Below, in pieces: positions 44,090-52,072 of a stretch of DNA of 64,000 bases (the stretch's first letter is position 1; each line of letters opens with the position of its first letter). Position numbers and translations under genes: made by a program. The notes under the pieces are model-generated. The model was given only the letters and a program-made list of their open reading frames with translations. It was not told the DNA's origin and searched no databases. The DNA is from Pseudacidovorax sp. RU35E. GTDB lineage: Bacteria; Pseudomonadota; Gammaproteobacteria; Burkholderiales; Burkholderiaceae_C. Location: NCBI RefSeq assembly GCF_900156165.1, contig NZ_FTMY01000004.1, positions 398,139 to 462,138 of the forward strand, given 5' to 3'.

Positions 44090-44513
44090 GTAACCGGCCA
44101 GCCATGGCATCTTGAACCTGGCCGCTGACCCCGTAACGATAGCGTCCACGAGCAATCGCAAATGGACATGATGACTACGGAGTCCAAGAGACGGCGCCTG
44201 GAGCGCAGCCCGGAATTGAAGGCGATGGTGCTGGCCGAATGCGAGCGCCCCGGTGCAGTGGCGAAGGTGGCCATGGCCCACGGCGTCAACGCCAACCTGG
44301 TTCACGGATGGCGACGACTCGAGCGCGAGCGACGCCAGGCTGCGACCGCGGCGCTCGATGAGGTCAGGGTCAACGCCGAGGCACCGGTCGGCGACACGGT
44401 GGGCTTCGTGCCGGTCACGGTGGAGCAGTCGGCGACTGGCGTCTCGATCGAGATCGAATTCCGCCGTGGCCCGCTGACGATGAAGTCAACCTGGCCGATG
44501 TCTGCATCGAGCG
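44090..44513 (+). mobile_element. Truncated IS66-family element (one end plus most of tnpA)
   Basis: The left terminus GTAACCGGCCAGCCA at 44090 matches the end of the intact IS66 copy (GTAAGCGGCCAGCCA at 48357) except one base. tnpA begins 72 bp inside, the same offset as in the intact copy (76 bp). Homology stops near 44513 within the last codons of tnpA. tnpB, tnpC and the other end are missing. Confidence 0.75.
44162..44513 (+). pseudogene. tnpA: IS66 tnpA remnant, 3' end lost
   Basis: About 117 residues of IS66 TnpA: RRLERSPELKAMVLAECERP, VAKVAMAHGVNANLVHGWRR and EIEFRRGPLTMKSTWPMSAS. The normal ending (a WLREL(L)R-type tail) is replaced: the frame runs on through antisense sequence of the GGDEF-EAL gene to 44962, which is not real coding. 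The break lies 12 bp from that gene's stop codon, so a deletion joined the remnant to the island. Sequence differs clearly from the intact tnpA at 50383, so it is a different IS66 member. Confidence 0.8.
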
Positions 44514-44524
44514 GCTTCATTGAC

Positions 44525-46603
44525 TCATTCCGGCTTCGAAACATCGGACGCGCACAGCAGCTCGCCAAAGGCGGCGGCCGTCAGCGGTCGCCCGAGCACG
44601 AAGCCTTGTGCCAGATCGCAGCCGTGCGAAGCCAGCCGTTCGAGTTGTTCGGCGGTCTCCACGCCCTCGGCCAGCACTCGCAGGTCCAGGCCTTGCGCCA
44701 ATGCGATCACGGCGCGCGTGATCGAGGCTCGCGGGTCGGTCACGTCGGCAACCAGCGATCGATCGATCTTCACCAGATCCACCGGCAAGCGTCGCAGGTA
44801 CGACAGGCTCGAATAACCCGTGCCGAAATCGTCGAGCGCGATCTCGACCCCCAACGCGCGCAGTCGCGCCAGCGTCGCGCAGGCTTGCTCGAGGTTCTCG
44901 ATCAGCATTCCCTCGGTGACCTCCAGCCCGAGCGCGCAGCCTTGCAGGCGCTGCTCGTCTAGCAGGCGCTCCACGCGCTCGGCCAGTCCGGACTGCTGCA
45001 ATTGCCGCGCCGACAGGTTGACGGCGATGCGCAACGGCCGCAGCCCGTCGCGACGCCAGGCGGCGGCCTGGCGGCAAGCCTCGGCAAGCACCCAGTCGCC
45101 GATGGCGCCGATCATCCCGATTTCCTCGGCGACCGGAATAAATCGGTCAGGCGCGACCTCGCCCAGCGTCGGCGACCGCCACCGCAGCAGCGCCTCTGCA
45201 CCGACGATGCGGCCATCGCGGAACTCGCACTGCGGTTGGTAGTGCAGCGCCAACTCGCGCCGGGCCAGCGCACCGCGCAAGGCATTCTCGAGTTGCCATC
45301 GCTCCGGGTCTTCGTCGAATGGCGCCACCCGGTACAGCGCAAGACCGTTGCGGCCTGCCGCCTTGGCGCGTATGAGCGCGGCGCCGGCGCGGCGCAGCAA
45401 TTGTTCGACGGCGTCGCCGTGCTCCGGAGACAGCGCGATTCCAATGCTGCAAGTCAGGTGAACGGTCTCGCCGTCCAGGTCGAACGGCTCGGCGAAGGCG
45501 CCAAGGACGTTCTGAGCCGTGCGACGCGCAGCAGGCTCGTCGACGCCGCGCAGCAGCACGACGAATTCGTCACTGCTCGGCCGGGCGATCCAGTCGCCAG
45601 GTCGCAACGCCGCTGCAATGCGGCGTGCGGCGGCCTGCAGCAGCAGGTCGCCCGCAGCACTGCCGAGTCCGTCGTTGACGCGCCGGAAGCGATCCAGATC
45701 CACAGCCAGCAACGCCGACGGCGCGCCCGACTGCAGATGCATCTCCAGCCGATCTGCCAGCAGCGCTCGGTTGGGCAAGCCGGTCAGCAGATCATGCTGC
45801 GTCAGCTGCCGGATGCGTTCGTCGGCGGCTCGGCGCTCCCGCAGGTCATCGACGCAGACGTGAGCGAACGAGCCTTCCCCGTCCTGGACTGCGCTGATCG
45901 ACACATCGACCGGAATCTGGGTTCCGCTGCGGTGTCGCACCCAGGTCTCGAAACGCAGTGCGCCCAGAGCCTGCAAGGCCTGCCAGCGGTCGGGCCACTC
46001 CGCTTCGGCGATGCCGGCATCGATCTGCGCCACACGCATGCCAAGGAGCTCGGCGATGTCGTAACCCAGCAGTCGGCCGGCCGCCGCATTGACCCAACGC
46101 ACCTGCCCGTCCGCGCTGACCTGGAACAGTGCGTCGGTGGCCTGTTCCACCGCGTGTCGGATTCGAAGCAACTCGCGTTGCGCGTGGTCGCGCTCGCTGA
46201 CGTCGCGAGCCGACGGCACGAGGCACGCCACCCGGCCTTCGGGGTCGAGTATGGGCAGCAACGAGAAATCGATGGCGATCGCGCCGCGGTCAGCCGTTCC
46301 GATCCGGACGTCGAAGCGAGCCGGCACGCCGGCGGCGGCCAGTGCCAACGCCTCGCGTACCTGCTCGCGCGATCGCTCGCACGCCTCCCACCACGGAGTC
46401 TCGTCAAAGCGGCGGCCCAACACCTGGCGAGGCTCGGCGCCGATGGCGTCGAGCGCGGCGCGATTGGCATAAAGCAAGGTCCCGTCCGTCGCCAGCAGGC
46501 CGGCGAAGACGCCCGGACAGAGTCGGTCCATGACCGCATTCAGGCCCCGTGCAGCCTCGGGGATCAAGCTCTCGACCGGCGGAAATGTGGCGTTGAAGTC
46601 CAT
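44525..46603 (-). CDS. PAS-PAS-GGDEF-EAL cyclic-di-GMP protein (degenerate GGDEF, intact EAL)
   Basis: A 692-residue sensor. Two PAS domains lie at about residues 20-135 (GVFAGLLATDGTLLYANRAA) and 145-260 (DALFQVSADGQVRWVNAAAG). A GGDEF domain (about 275-430; HDLLTGLPNRALLADRLEMH) has SSDEF where GGDEF is needed, though an RxxD inhibitory site (RPGD) precedes it. The EAL domain (about 440-685) keeps EALLRWRSP, AVNLSARQ, EVTEGML, DDFGTGYSS and KIDRSL. It is therefore probably a c-di-GMP phosphodiesterase with a regulatory GGDEF domain. ATG 46603 is chosen over ATG 46636. It follows the MocR gene by 38 bp and could be co-transcribed. Confidence 0.9.
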   Translation of the reverse strand: MDFNATFPPVESLIPEAARGLNAVMDRLCPGVFAGLLATDGTLLYANRAALDAIGAEPRQVLGRRFDETPWWEACERSREQVREALALAAAGVPARFDVRIGTADRGAIAIDFSLLPILDPEGRVACLVPSARDVSERDHAQRELLRIRHAVEQATDALFQVSADGQVRWVNAAAGRLLGYDIAELLGMRVAQIDAGIAEAEWPDRWQALQALGALRFETWVRHRSGTQIPVDVSISAVQDGEGSFAHVCVDDLRERRAADERIRQLTQHDLLTGLPNRALLADRLEMHLQSGAPSALLAVDLDRFRRVNDGLGSAAGDLLLQAAARRIAAALRPGDWIARPSSDEFVVLLRGVDEPAARRTAQNVLGAFAEPFDLDGETVHLTCSIGIALSPEHGDAVEQLLRRAGAALIRAKAAGRNGLALYRVAPFDEDPERWQLENALRGALARRELALHYQPQCEFRDGRIVGAEALLRWRSPTLGEVAPDRFIPVAEEIGMIGAIGDWVLAEACRQAAAWRRDGLRPLRIAVNLSARQLQQSGLAERVERLLDEQRLQGCALGLEVTEGMLIENLEQACATLARLRALGVEIALDDFGTGYSSLSYLRRLPVDLVKIDRSLVADVTDPRASITRAVIALAQGLDLRVLAEGVETAEQLERLASHGCDLAQGFVLGRPLTAAAFGELLCASDVSKPE

Positions 46604-46641
46604 GCGAGCACTGTGGCGCGCCGCTCCGCCATGCAACAGAC

Positions 46642-48120
46642 TCAGCCGGTCGTGTGTGGCACCGTATCAGTACTGCCGGCCATGGCCTCGCGCGCCAGTC
46701 GGGCCAGGGTGTCGAGCGCCTTTTCCTGTGATCGATCCCACGGCTGGCCGCAGCTCAGCCGCACGTGGTGGCGGAACTCGCCGCGCGCCGAAAACATCGG
46801 CCCCGGTGCGATGCTGATCTGATCTGCAAGCGCCAACCGGTGCAGTTTCACTGCATCCACCGACACAGGAAGCTCGACCCAGACGAAGTACCCTCCAGCC
46901 GGTCGGACTGTCAATGTCCCGGGCGGGAATTTGCGGTTCACGGCGTCGAACATGCGGTCACGTTGCGCGCGCAGGCGCTCACGCAGGGTGCGCAGGTGTC
47001 GGTCGAAGCCACCTTCGTGGAGGTATTGGGCGATGGCGGCCTGAACCGGAATCGAGCCGGACAGGCTGGTCATGAGCTTGAGGCGCTCGACTTGGTGTGT
47101 CCACCGTCCGGGCGCGGCCCAGCCGACGCGGTAACCCGGCGCCAGACACTTCGAAAACGATGAGCAGTGCAGTACCAGGCCGGCGCCATCGAAGGCCTTT
47201 GCGGGCATGGGTGCGATGGGGCCTTCGTAGAGCTCACCATAAACATCGTCCTCGATCAGCGGTACCTGATGCCGAGCCAGCAGCGCAACCAACTCGCGCT
47301 TCTTGTCATTGGGCATCAAGCTGCCAAGTGGGTTCTGGAAGGTGGTGGTCAGCCAGATGGCCTGCGGCTTGTACAGGTCGAGTACTTCTGCCAGGCGAGC
47401 GAGATCGATGCCATCGCGCACGTGGGTCGGCACCTCGATGGCACGCAACCCGAGACGCTGCAGCGCCTGCAACGCGACGTAGAACGTGGGGGACTCGACG
47501 ACCACCGCGTCACCCGGGCGCGTCACGGCCTGCAGGCAAAGATGCAACGCCTCGATCGCGCCGTGCGTCAGCACGATTTCGTCAGGCGCGAGAGCGATGC
47601 CGTACTGAACGTAGCGACGCGCAATCTCGCGCTTGAGTGCAAGGTTGCCAGGCGGGAGGTCGGCGACCATGGCTGCCGGCGTGAGCCGTCGCGCGCCGGT
47701 GACCAACGCCCGGCGCAGGCGTTCCAGCGGGAACAATGCCGCAGCAGGTAGCGCCGACCCCAGCGGCACGATGCCTGGCGCACGCACGGTCGCCAGGATC
47801 TCGAAGACGAAGTCGTTGACATCGCACGTCCGCGGACCGGATTTCGGGCGTGAAGTCGCAGGCTCGGGCAGCAGCTTGCCGTCAGGTCGTGCCGTGACGT
47901 AATAACCCGAACGCGGCACGGCGCGGATTCGGCCCCGGCCCTCGAGCAGGTAATAGGCTTGGAACACCGTGCTCGGGCTGACGCTGTGCGCAATGCACGT
48001 CTGGCGCACGGAGGGCAACCGGTCACCAGGACGCAGCATGCCGCGATCGATCTGGCGTTCGACGAGCGTCGCCAGCGCTTCGTAGCGCTTCGTGCCGGAG
48101 GGCAATGCGGTGGTACTCAT
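46642..48120 (-). CDS. MocR-type PLP-dependent GntR regulator/aminotransferase
   Basis: A 492-residue MocR regulator. The GntR helix-turn-helix is at about residues 10-75 (YEALATLVERQIDRGMLRPG, LPSVRQTCIAHSVSPSTVFQ). A linker leads to a fold-type I aminotransferase domain with NPLGSLMPNDKKREL and the PLP-Lys motif SSFSKCLAPGYRVGW. MocR proteins use the PLP domain as an effector sensor, usually for vitamin B6, GABA or amino-acid metabolism. ATG 48120 gives MSTTALPSGTKRYEALA; the 37 codons upstream are not family-like. No aminotransferase or transporter target is adjacent; the nearest downstream gene is the EAL protein. Confidence 0.9.
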   Translation of the reverse strand: MSTTALPSGTKRYEALATLVERQIDRGMLRPGDRLPSVRQTCIAHSVSPSTVFQAYYLLEGRGRIRAVPRSGYYVTARPDGKLLPEPATSRPKSGPRTCDVNDFVFEILATVRAPGIVPLGSALPAAALFPLERLRRALVTGARRLTPAAMVADLPPGNLALKREIARRYVQYGIALAPDEIVLTHGAIEALHLCLQAVTRPGDAVVVESPTFYVALQALQRLGLRAIEVPTHVRDGIDLARLAEVLDLYKPQAIWLTTTFQNPLGSLMPNDKKRELVALLARHQVPLIEDDVYGELYEGPIAPMPAKAFDGAGLVLHCSSFSKCLAPGYRVGWAAPGRWTHQVERLKLMTSLSGSIPVQAAIAQYLHEGGFDRHLRTLRERLRAQRDRMFDAVNRKFPPGTLTVRPAGGYFVWVELPVSVDAVKLHRLALADQISIAPGPMFSARGEFRHHVRLSCGQPWDRSQEKALDTLARLAREAMAGSTDTVPHTTG

Positions 48121-48356
48121 GGGTGCGCCGAAGGGCGCTGATCGATGAAGCGAATTCGTGCGAAAACTGATGATGATGGTACTGGGCCGCGCGTTCTCAG
48201 CCAAGCGCTCATCAAATCGAGGTGCCCGCATGCTTCGCCGTGATACGGGCGGAGCGGCTCTCTAGCGCGAGTCGAAGCCACCAAGTGTCGAAGCGAAACA
48301 CAAGCGATCGCGTTAGGAGTACACGTCAGATATCTGGACGAGTGACGCCGAATGAA

Positions 48357-48382
48357 GTAAGCGGCCAGCCAATACATGTTGA
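48357..48382 (+). repeat. IS66 terminal inverted repeat, left
   Basis: Begins GTAAGCGGCCAGCCAATACA. Over 26 bp it differs from the right end (read from 50845 inward) at 3 positions. Confidence 0.85.
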
Positions 48383-48410
48383 CCAGCGCGTTGGTCGATC
48401 TTAAAGACGC

Positions 48411-49988
48411 TCAGGCGTGTGGCGTCCAGCGATGTGGCATCAGTTCGCCAATGTTGCTGGCCCGCTGCGTAGGCAAGCGCTGCAGAACGTCCTTGAGGTA
48501 GGCGTAGGGATCATGTCCGTTGAGCTTGGCCGATTGAATCAGGCTGGTGATGGCGGCTGCGCGCTGGCCGGCCGCCAGCGTGCCGGCGAACAACCAGTTC
48601 TTTCGGCCCATGGCCCAAGGTCTGATCTGCTGCTCGTCGTGGTTGTTGTCGATGGGCAGCCGGGCATCGTGCAGATAGCGCGTTAGCGCCGCCCAACGGT
48701 TCAGGCTGTAGTCCAGCGCGTTGGCCGTTGCCGTACCGCTTGGGATCTTGTCGCGTTGGGCGATCAGCCATTCATGCAGCGTCTGGGCGATGGGGATAGC
48801 GCGCTCGCACCGCTGCTCCAACCGCGCGGCTGAATCGCTCAGGACTTGGATGTCGCGCTCGACCTGGTAGAGCTGGCCGAACAGGCCCAACGCCGTGGCC
48901 GCGATGCTGCTCTTGTTGGCGACGTGCAGTTCAACGAACTTGCGCCGGGCGTGGGCCATGCAGCCGACCTCGGTCACGCCCAATGCGAACAAGGCCTTGT
49001 AGCCGCTGAAGTCGTCACACACCAGATGCCCTGACCACGGCTGTTGATCGCGCTCGCGCCGCTGCGGGTCATGCCCCAGGAAGGCTCGCGCATGCTCGCC
49101 AGAGCGGCTTGGGGTGAAGTCGTAGACAACGGCCTTAAGGGTCTCGCTGCGTGCCGACGCGTAGGCCCACAGGTAGGCGCGCTGCGTCTTGCCTTTGCCA
49201 GGAGCCAGCATCGCCACCGGTGTTTCGTCGGCATGCAGCACCTGGCAGCCCAGCAGTTCGTCCTTCAGCGCCTGGGCGAGCGGTAGCAGCCGCACACCGC
49301 ACTGTCCCACCCAGGCGCCCAGTGTGGAGCGCGGGATGGCCAGTCCAGCCCGGGCAAAGATCGCCTCCTGCCGGTACAGCGGCAGATGGTCAGCGTGCTT
49401 GGCTACGACCACCTGTGCCAGCAGGCCCGCGGCCGGGATTCCTTTGTCGATCACCGCCGGCGGCACAGGTGCCTGCACCAACGTGCGACACGCCGAACAG
49501 CACTATTTGCCGCGCACATGGCGCTCCACGGTGAATACGCCGGGCTGGTAGTCCAGCTTTTCGCTGATGTCCTCGCCCACACGCTCCATCGTCCGTCCAC
49601 AGCCGCAGGCGGTGTTGTCGGGTTCGTGATGCACCTCGCGTCGCGGCAAACGCTCGGGCAGCGCAGTGCGCCTGGGCGTCTTCTTCTCTTCCTTGCCTCC
49701 TGCCAGCGGCGCGGCCTGCAGAGCGGCCAGCTGCTCGTCGAGCGCTGCGATGTCGCCATCCACTGCTTCGTCGAATAGCGCACGCTGCTCGGCATTCATC
49801 TGCTCGCTGGTGCGCTCGAACTTCAGCCGCTTGAGCTGCGCCAGCTCGAACGTGAGTTTGTCGATCTTGGCGTCGCGCCAGGCCAGCTCGCGTCCGCGGT
49901 GCTCCAGTAGCGCCCGCGTCAGTTCGCGCAGCCGATCCGCATCGAGTTCTTCGAGCTTGTTCGGGTCGATCTGCGCAATGTCGATCAT
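48411..49988 (-). pseudogene. tnpC: IS66 transposase TnpC split by an in-frame amber codon
   Basis: Two in-frame pieces of one 525-codon transposase. Residues 1-161 (49988-49506) hold the helical leader (LRELTRALLEHRGRELAWRD) and the start of the zinc ribbon (NTACGCGRTM). A TAG stop follows at 49505-49503 directly after HVRGK, where the family has Trp. The frame then continues CCSACRTLVQAPVPPAVIDK with the rest of the ribbon and the catalytic DDE part (CQVLHADETPVAML, HLVCDDFSGYKALFALGVTE, and ending NNHDEQQIRPWAMGRKNWLF). A single TGG-to-TAG change explains it; no indel is needed. Confidence 0.88.
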
Positions 49989-50050
49989 TGCCGTCCAGTG
50001 TCAGGCCAAGGCGCATAGCGCGCATCGGCACATGCGGCAATGGACGGGCA

Positions 50051-50386
50051 CTACACGAGCGTGATCACGCCAGCCTCACCTATGCGCTGCCACGGCAGAC
50101 CCAACACCAACGCATCGAGCTGTTCGCGCGTGAGCGACTGCGGTGCACCGCAGCCACCGCCTGGCCAAATTAAGCGGCCCTGCTGCAGGCGCCGCGCGGC
50201 CAGCCAGATGCCGATGCCGTCGTGCACGAGCACCTTCAAGCGCGTGGAGCGCTTGTTGGCGAAGACGTAGGCATGGTGCGGACGCGCCTCGCCGAAGACG
50301 CGCACCACACGCGCGAGCGTGGTGTCCGTTCCGGCACGCATGTCCATGGGTTCGGTGCACAGCCAGACGGCGTCGACCCGAATCAC
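50051..50386 (-). CDS. tnpB: IS66 accessory protein TnpB
   Basis: A 111-residue IS66 TnpB starting at GTG 50386 (VIRVDAVWLCTEPMDMRAGT), with the invariant AYVFANKRSTRLKVLVHDGI segment and GIWLAARRLQQGRLIWP. GTG overlaps the tnpA stop (GTGA), as usual in IS66. The longer frame to 50686 is only antisense-like overlap with tnpA. It appears intact. Confidence 0.92.
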   Translation of the reverse strand: MIRVDAVWLCTEPMDMRAGTDTTLARVVRVFGEARPHHAYVFANKRSTRLKVLVHDGIGIWLAARRLQQGRLIWPGGGCGAPQSLTREQLDALVLGLPWQRIGEAGVITLV

Positions 50387-50769
50387 CGCAACCACTCGCG
50401 CAGCCAGGCCGCGCAGTCGCGGGCCGCCGCCGCAGGCCAGACGATCTTGATCGTCGTGCCGGCACGTTGCAGCTCGATCTGAATCTCTCCATCCACCGCA
50501 GATGCAGGCAGGGCCAAGGGAATGAACGTGGGCTGCGGCGCCGGGGCTGGCTCCTCGGCCGGCGCCACCCTGCGCGGCACGCTGGCGAGTTGATGCTCGC
50601 CATCGATGACCCACTTGCGCAGCATGTTGGCGTTTAGCCCATGCGCCAGGGCCACCGCGGCAATCGAGACGCCTGGCTTCAGGCACTCAGCGATCACGCC
50701 CGCCTTGAACTCCGCGCTGTGCCGGCGCCGTCGCCGGCGTCCCATCAAATCAACTCCGTAAGTGTTCAT
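50383..50769 (-). CDS. tnpA: IS66 accessory protein TnpA
   Basis: A 128-residue IS66 TnpA with the Arg-rich start and helix-turn-helix GRRRRRRHSAEFKAGVIAEC, IAAVALAHGLNANMLRKWV, and the ending ARDCAAWLREWLR. ATG 50769 is preferred over ATG 50823, which lies next to the terminal repeat. It is complete, in contrast to the remnant at 44162-44513. Confidence 0.9.
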   Translation of the reverse strand: MNTYGVDLMGRRRRRRHSAEFKAGVIAECLKPGVSIAAVALAHGLNANMLRKWVIDGEHQLASVPRRVAPAEEPAPAPQPTFIPLALPASAVDGEIQIELQRAGTTIKIVWPAAAARDCAAWLREWLR

Positions 50770-50781
50770 CTGTCCGCTTAC
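50762..50781 (-). repeat. Inner copy of the IS66 end sequence
   Basis: Read on the reverse strand from 50781 it is GTAAGCGGACAGATGAACAC, resembling the outer end from 50845 (GTAAGCGGCCAGCGAACACA). It overlaps the tnpA start. It may be a second transposase-binding site or a relic of a tandem end. Confidence 0.4.
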
Positions 50782-50819
50782 CTCCGCGGACACATGTTCA
50801 CTACCCAGTCGGGTCTCCA

Positions 50820-50845
50820 TCAACCTGTGTTCGCTGGCCGCTTAC
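50820..50845 (-). repeat. IS66 terminal inverted repeat, right
   Basis: On the reverse strand it begins GTAAGCGGCCAGCGAACACA. It defines the right end of the element, 22 bp before the preferred start of the nuclease gene. Confidence 0.85.
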
Positions 50846-50866
50846 GCCGTTCTTGCTGGGTTGGCG

Positions 50867-51667
50867 ATGCCAACGTCTATCGACATCGAAGGCAGCAGCG
50901 CATCTGAACTGGCGGCGCGAGAATGGCTGCTATCGCTACCGGGTGCAGAGGCGAGGCCGGCTGCGCAACGGAAAGCGCTGAGGCAGTCTTTTGTAGAACA
51001 GGCGCTGCGCGAGGACTCCGGCAACAGGACGGCGCACGAAGCAGCTCTGATTTGGCACGCCGTGGAAGGCGCCATCTCAGAGGCCACCAGCGACCTGCTG
51101 CGTTCCCCTGCAACAGTGGTGCACATGCTCGAGCAGTTCGAGTCGAGCATGAGGCGCTGGCGCTGGGACTCACCTGATTTGAAGGCTCCCATACGCTGGC
51201 CTGTGCTGAGCGAGCGCGAGATTCAGGACATCCTGTATCTGATGCTCCGACCTGTGTTTCTAGACCTTGAAGACGAAGACACGCTGCCGAAGTTTGGGCA
51301 CTCGACCTACCGCGCGGACTTTGGCATCCCGAGTCTCGGCCTCCTGGTCGAAGCGAAGTACGCGTGGTCTGCAGCCGGCTTCAAGACCATCGAGAAGGAG
51401 GTGTTGGAGGACATCGTTCCCTACCTCCAGACGCCGGAGCGGTACAGCCGAATCGTGGTGTTCATCTACGACCATTCAGCCAGCGTCCAAGTTCACGACA
51501 CTACGGCCCGCGGCCTCCGTCGCGCACCTGGCATCGAGGGCGTTGTCATCGCCAGTCGCCCATCTCAGCTCCCCCTTGAGCAACTGGCCGTAGCTTCTGA
51601 GGCCAAGCCCACCGGCAAGTCGGGGAGCCGTACAAAGCCTGCTTCCAGGAAGCCCCTCAAAACGTAG
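50867..51667 (+). CDS. PD-(D/E)XK nuclease-like protein, DpnII/MboI-type domain, possibly 5'-truncated
   Basis: A 266-residue protein whose C-terminal half resembles the DpnII/MboI restriction-endonuclease domain. SEREIQDILYLMLRPVFLDL is followed by YRADFGIPSLGLLVEAKYAW, i.e. E...D-x(n)-E-x-K, the PD-(D/E)XK catalytic pattern. Then come EVLEDIVPYLQTPERYSRIV and a strand-rich end. The N-terminal half (about 1-120) is helical. The tail (SEAKPTGKSGSRTKPASRKP) is basic. No methyltransferase gene is adjacent, so this is not an obvious restriction-modification pair. ATG 50867 lies 22 bp from the IS66 end, and the frame is open into the element; the original N-terminus may have been cut off by the insertion. 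Confidence 0.65.
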   Translation: MPTSIDIEGSSASELAAREWLLSLPGAEARPAAQRKALRQSFVEQALREDSGNRTAHEAALIWHAVEGAISEATSDLLRSPATVVHMLEQFESSMRRWRWDSPDLKAPIRWPVLSEREIQDILYLMLRPVFLDLEDEDTLPKFGHSTYRADFGIPSLGLLVEAKYAWSAAGFKTIEKEVLEDIVPYLQTPERYSRIVVFIYDHSASVQVHDTTARGLRRAPGIEGVVIASRPSQLPLEQLAVASEAKPTGKSGSRTKPASRKPLKT

Positions 51668-52072
51668 GCATTAGCGACGACACCGGCCCGATGAGCGACC
51701 GGAGTTGAGGGCCGCGACATTAGCATGGCGTTAGGCGACCTCGCGCGCATGGAGATGTCGGAGGCCAGTGCGAGCCGTGAGATGAAAGGGGGAGCCGTTC
51801 CTCGCACTTGTTGTCGTGGAAAGCAACGCACAGATGCAGTTCTCCGGTCGCGAGCGCGTGCGAATCCACGGAGCAAAGCCAGCGCCATTGCTGCAAAGCC
51901 TCGTGGATTACCTTCAGGCGCTATCAAGTGCCGGAAAGCCGCCCTTAGTGAGCTTCCGTTTTCAGTCTGAAGGAGCCATTGGCCATTACTCCGCTGCGAT
52001 GTTGCATGGTCACTGATCATTTTCGGGCTTCAGCAACTGCTAGCGACGAGCTATATATTCCATTGATAGTTC
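51668..52072. other. Gene-poor stretch at the right edge of the island
   Basis: About 405 bp. A 66-residue forward frame at 51816-52016 (GTG start; PAPLLQSLVDYLQALSSAGK) and an 81-residue frame at 51725-51970 overlap each other, and neither is recognisable. The last 40 bp are AT-rich, just past the stop of the amidohydrolase gene. Confidence 0.45.

Larger units (their letters stand above)
48357..50845 (-). mobile_element. IS66-family insertion sequence, full length, tnpC interrupted
   Basis: A 2489 bp element bounded by imperfect terminal inverted repeats: GTAAGCGGCCAGC starts both ends, with 23 of 26 positions equal. It carries tnpA, tnpB and tnpC on the reverse strand in the normal IS66 order. 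No 8 bp direct repeat is evident: the left flank is CGAATGAA and the right flank GCCGTTCT. The flanks were therefore probably rearranged after insertion. tnpC has an in-frame TAG, so the copy is probably immobile unless the stop is read through or it is helped in trans. Confidence 0.88.

Noticed and set aside
44162..44962. 266-residue forward frame as one gene
   Set aside because: Only the first 117 codons are IS66 TnpA; the rest is antisense to the EAL domain, so it was split into a remnant.
45002..46822. 606-codon forward frame opposite the GGDEF-EAL gene
   Set aside because: Gln/Arg/Ala-rich antisense frame lacking domains.
50762..50866. 35-codon N-terminal extension of the nuclease gene
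   Set aside because: It reads through the IS66 terminal repeat and tnpA start region; not native coding, although truncation of the true N-terminus is possible.
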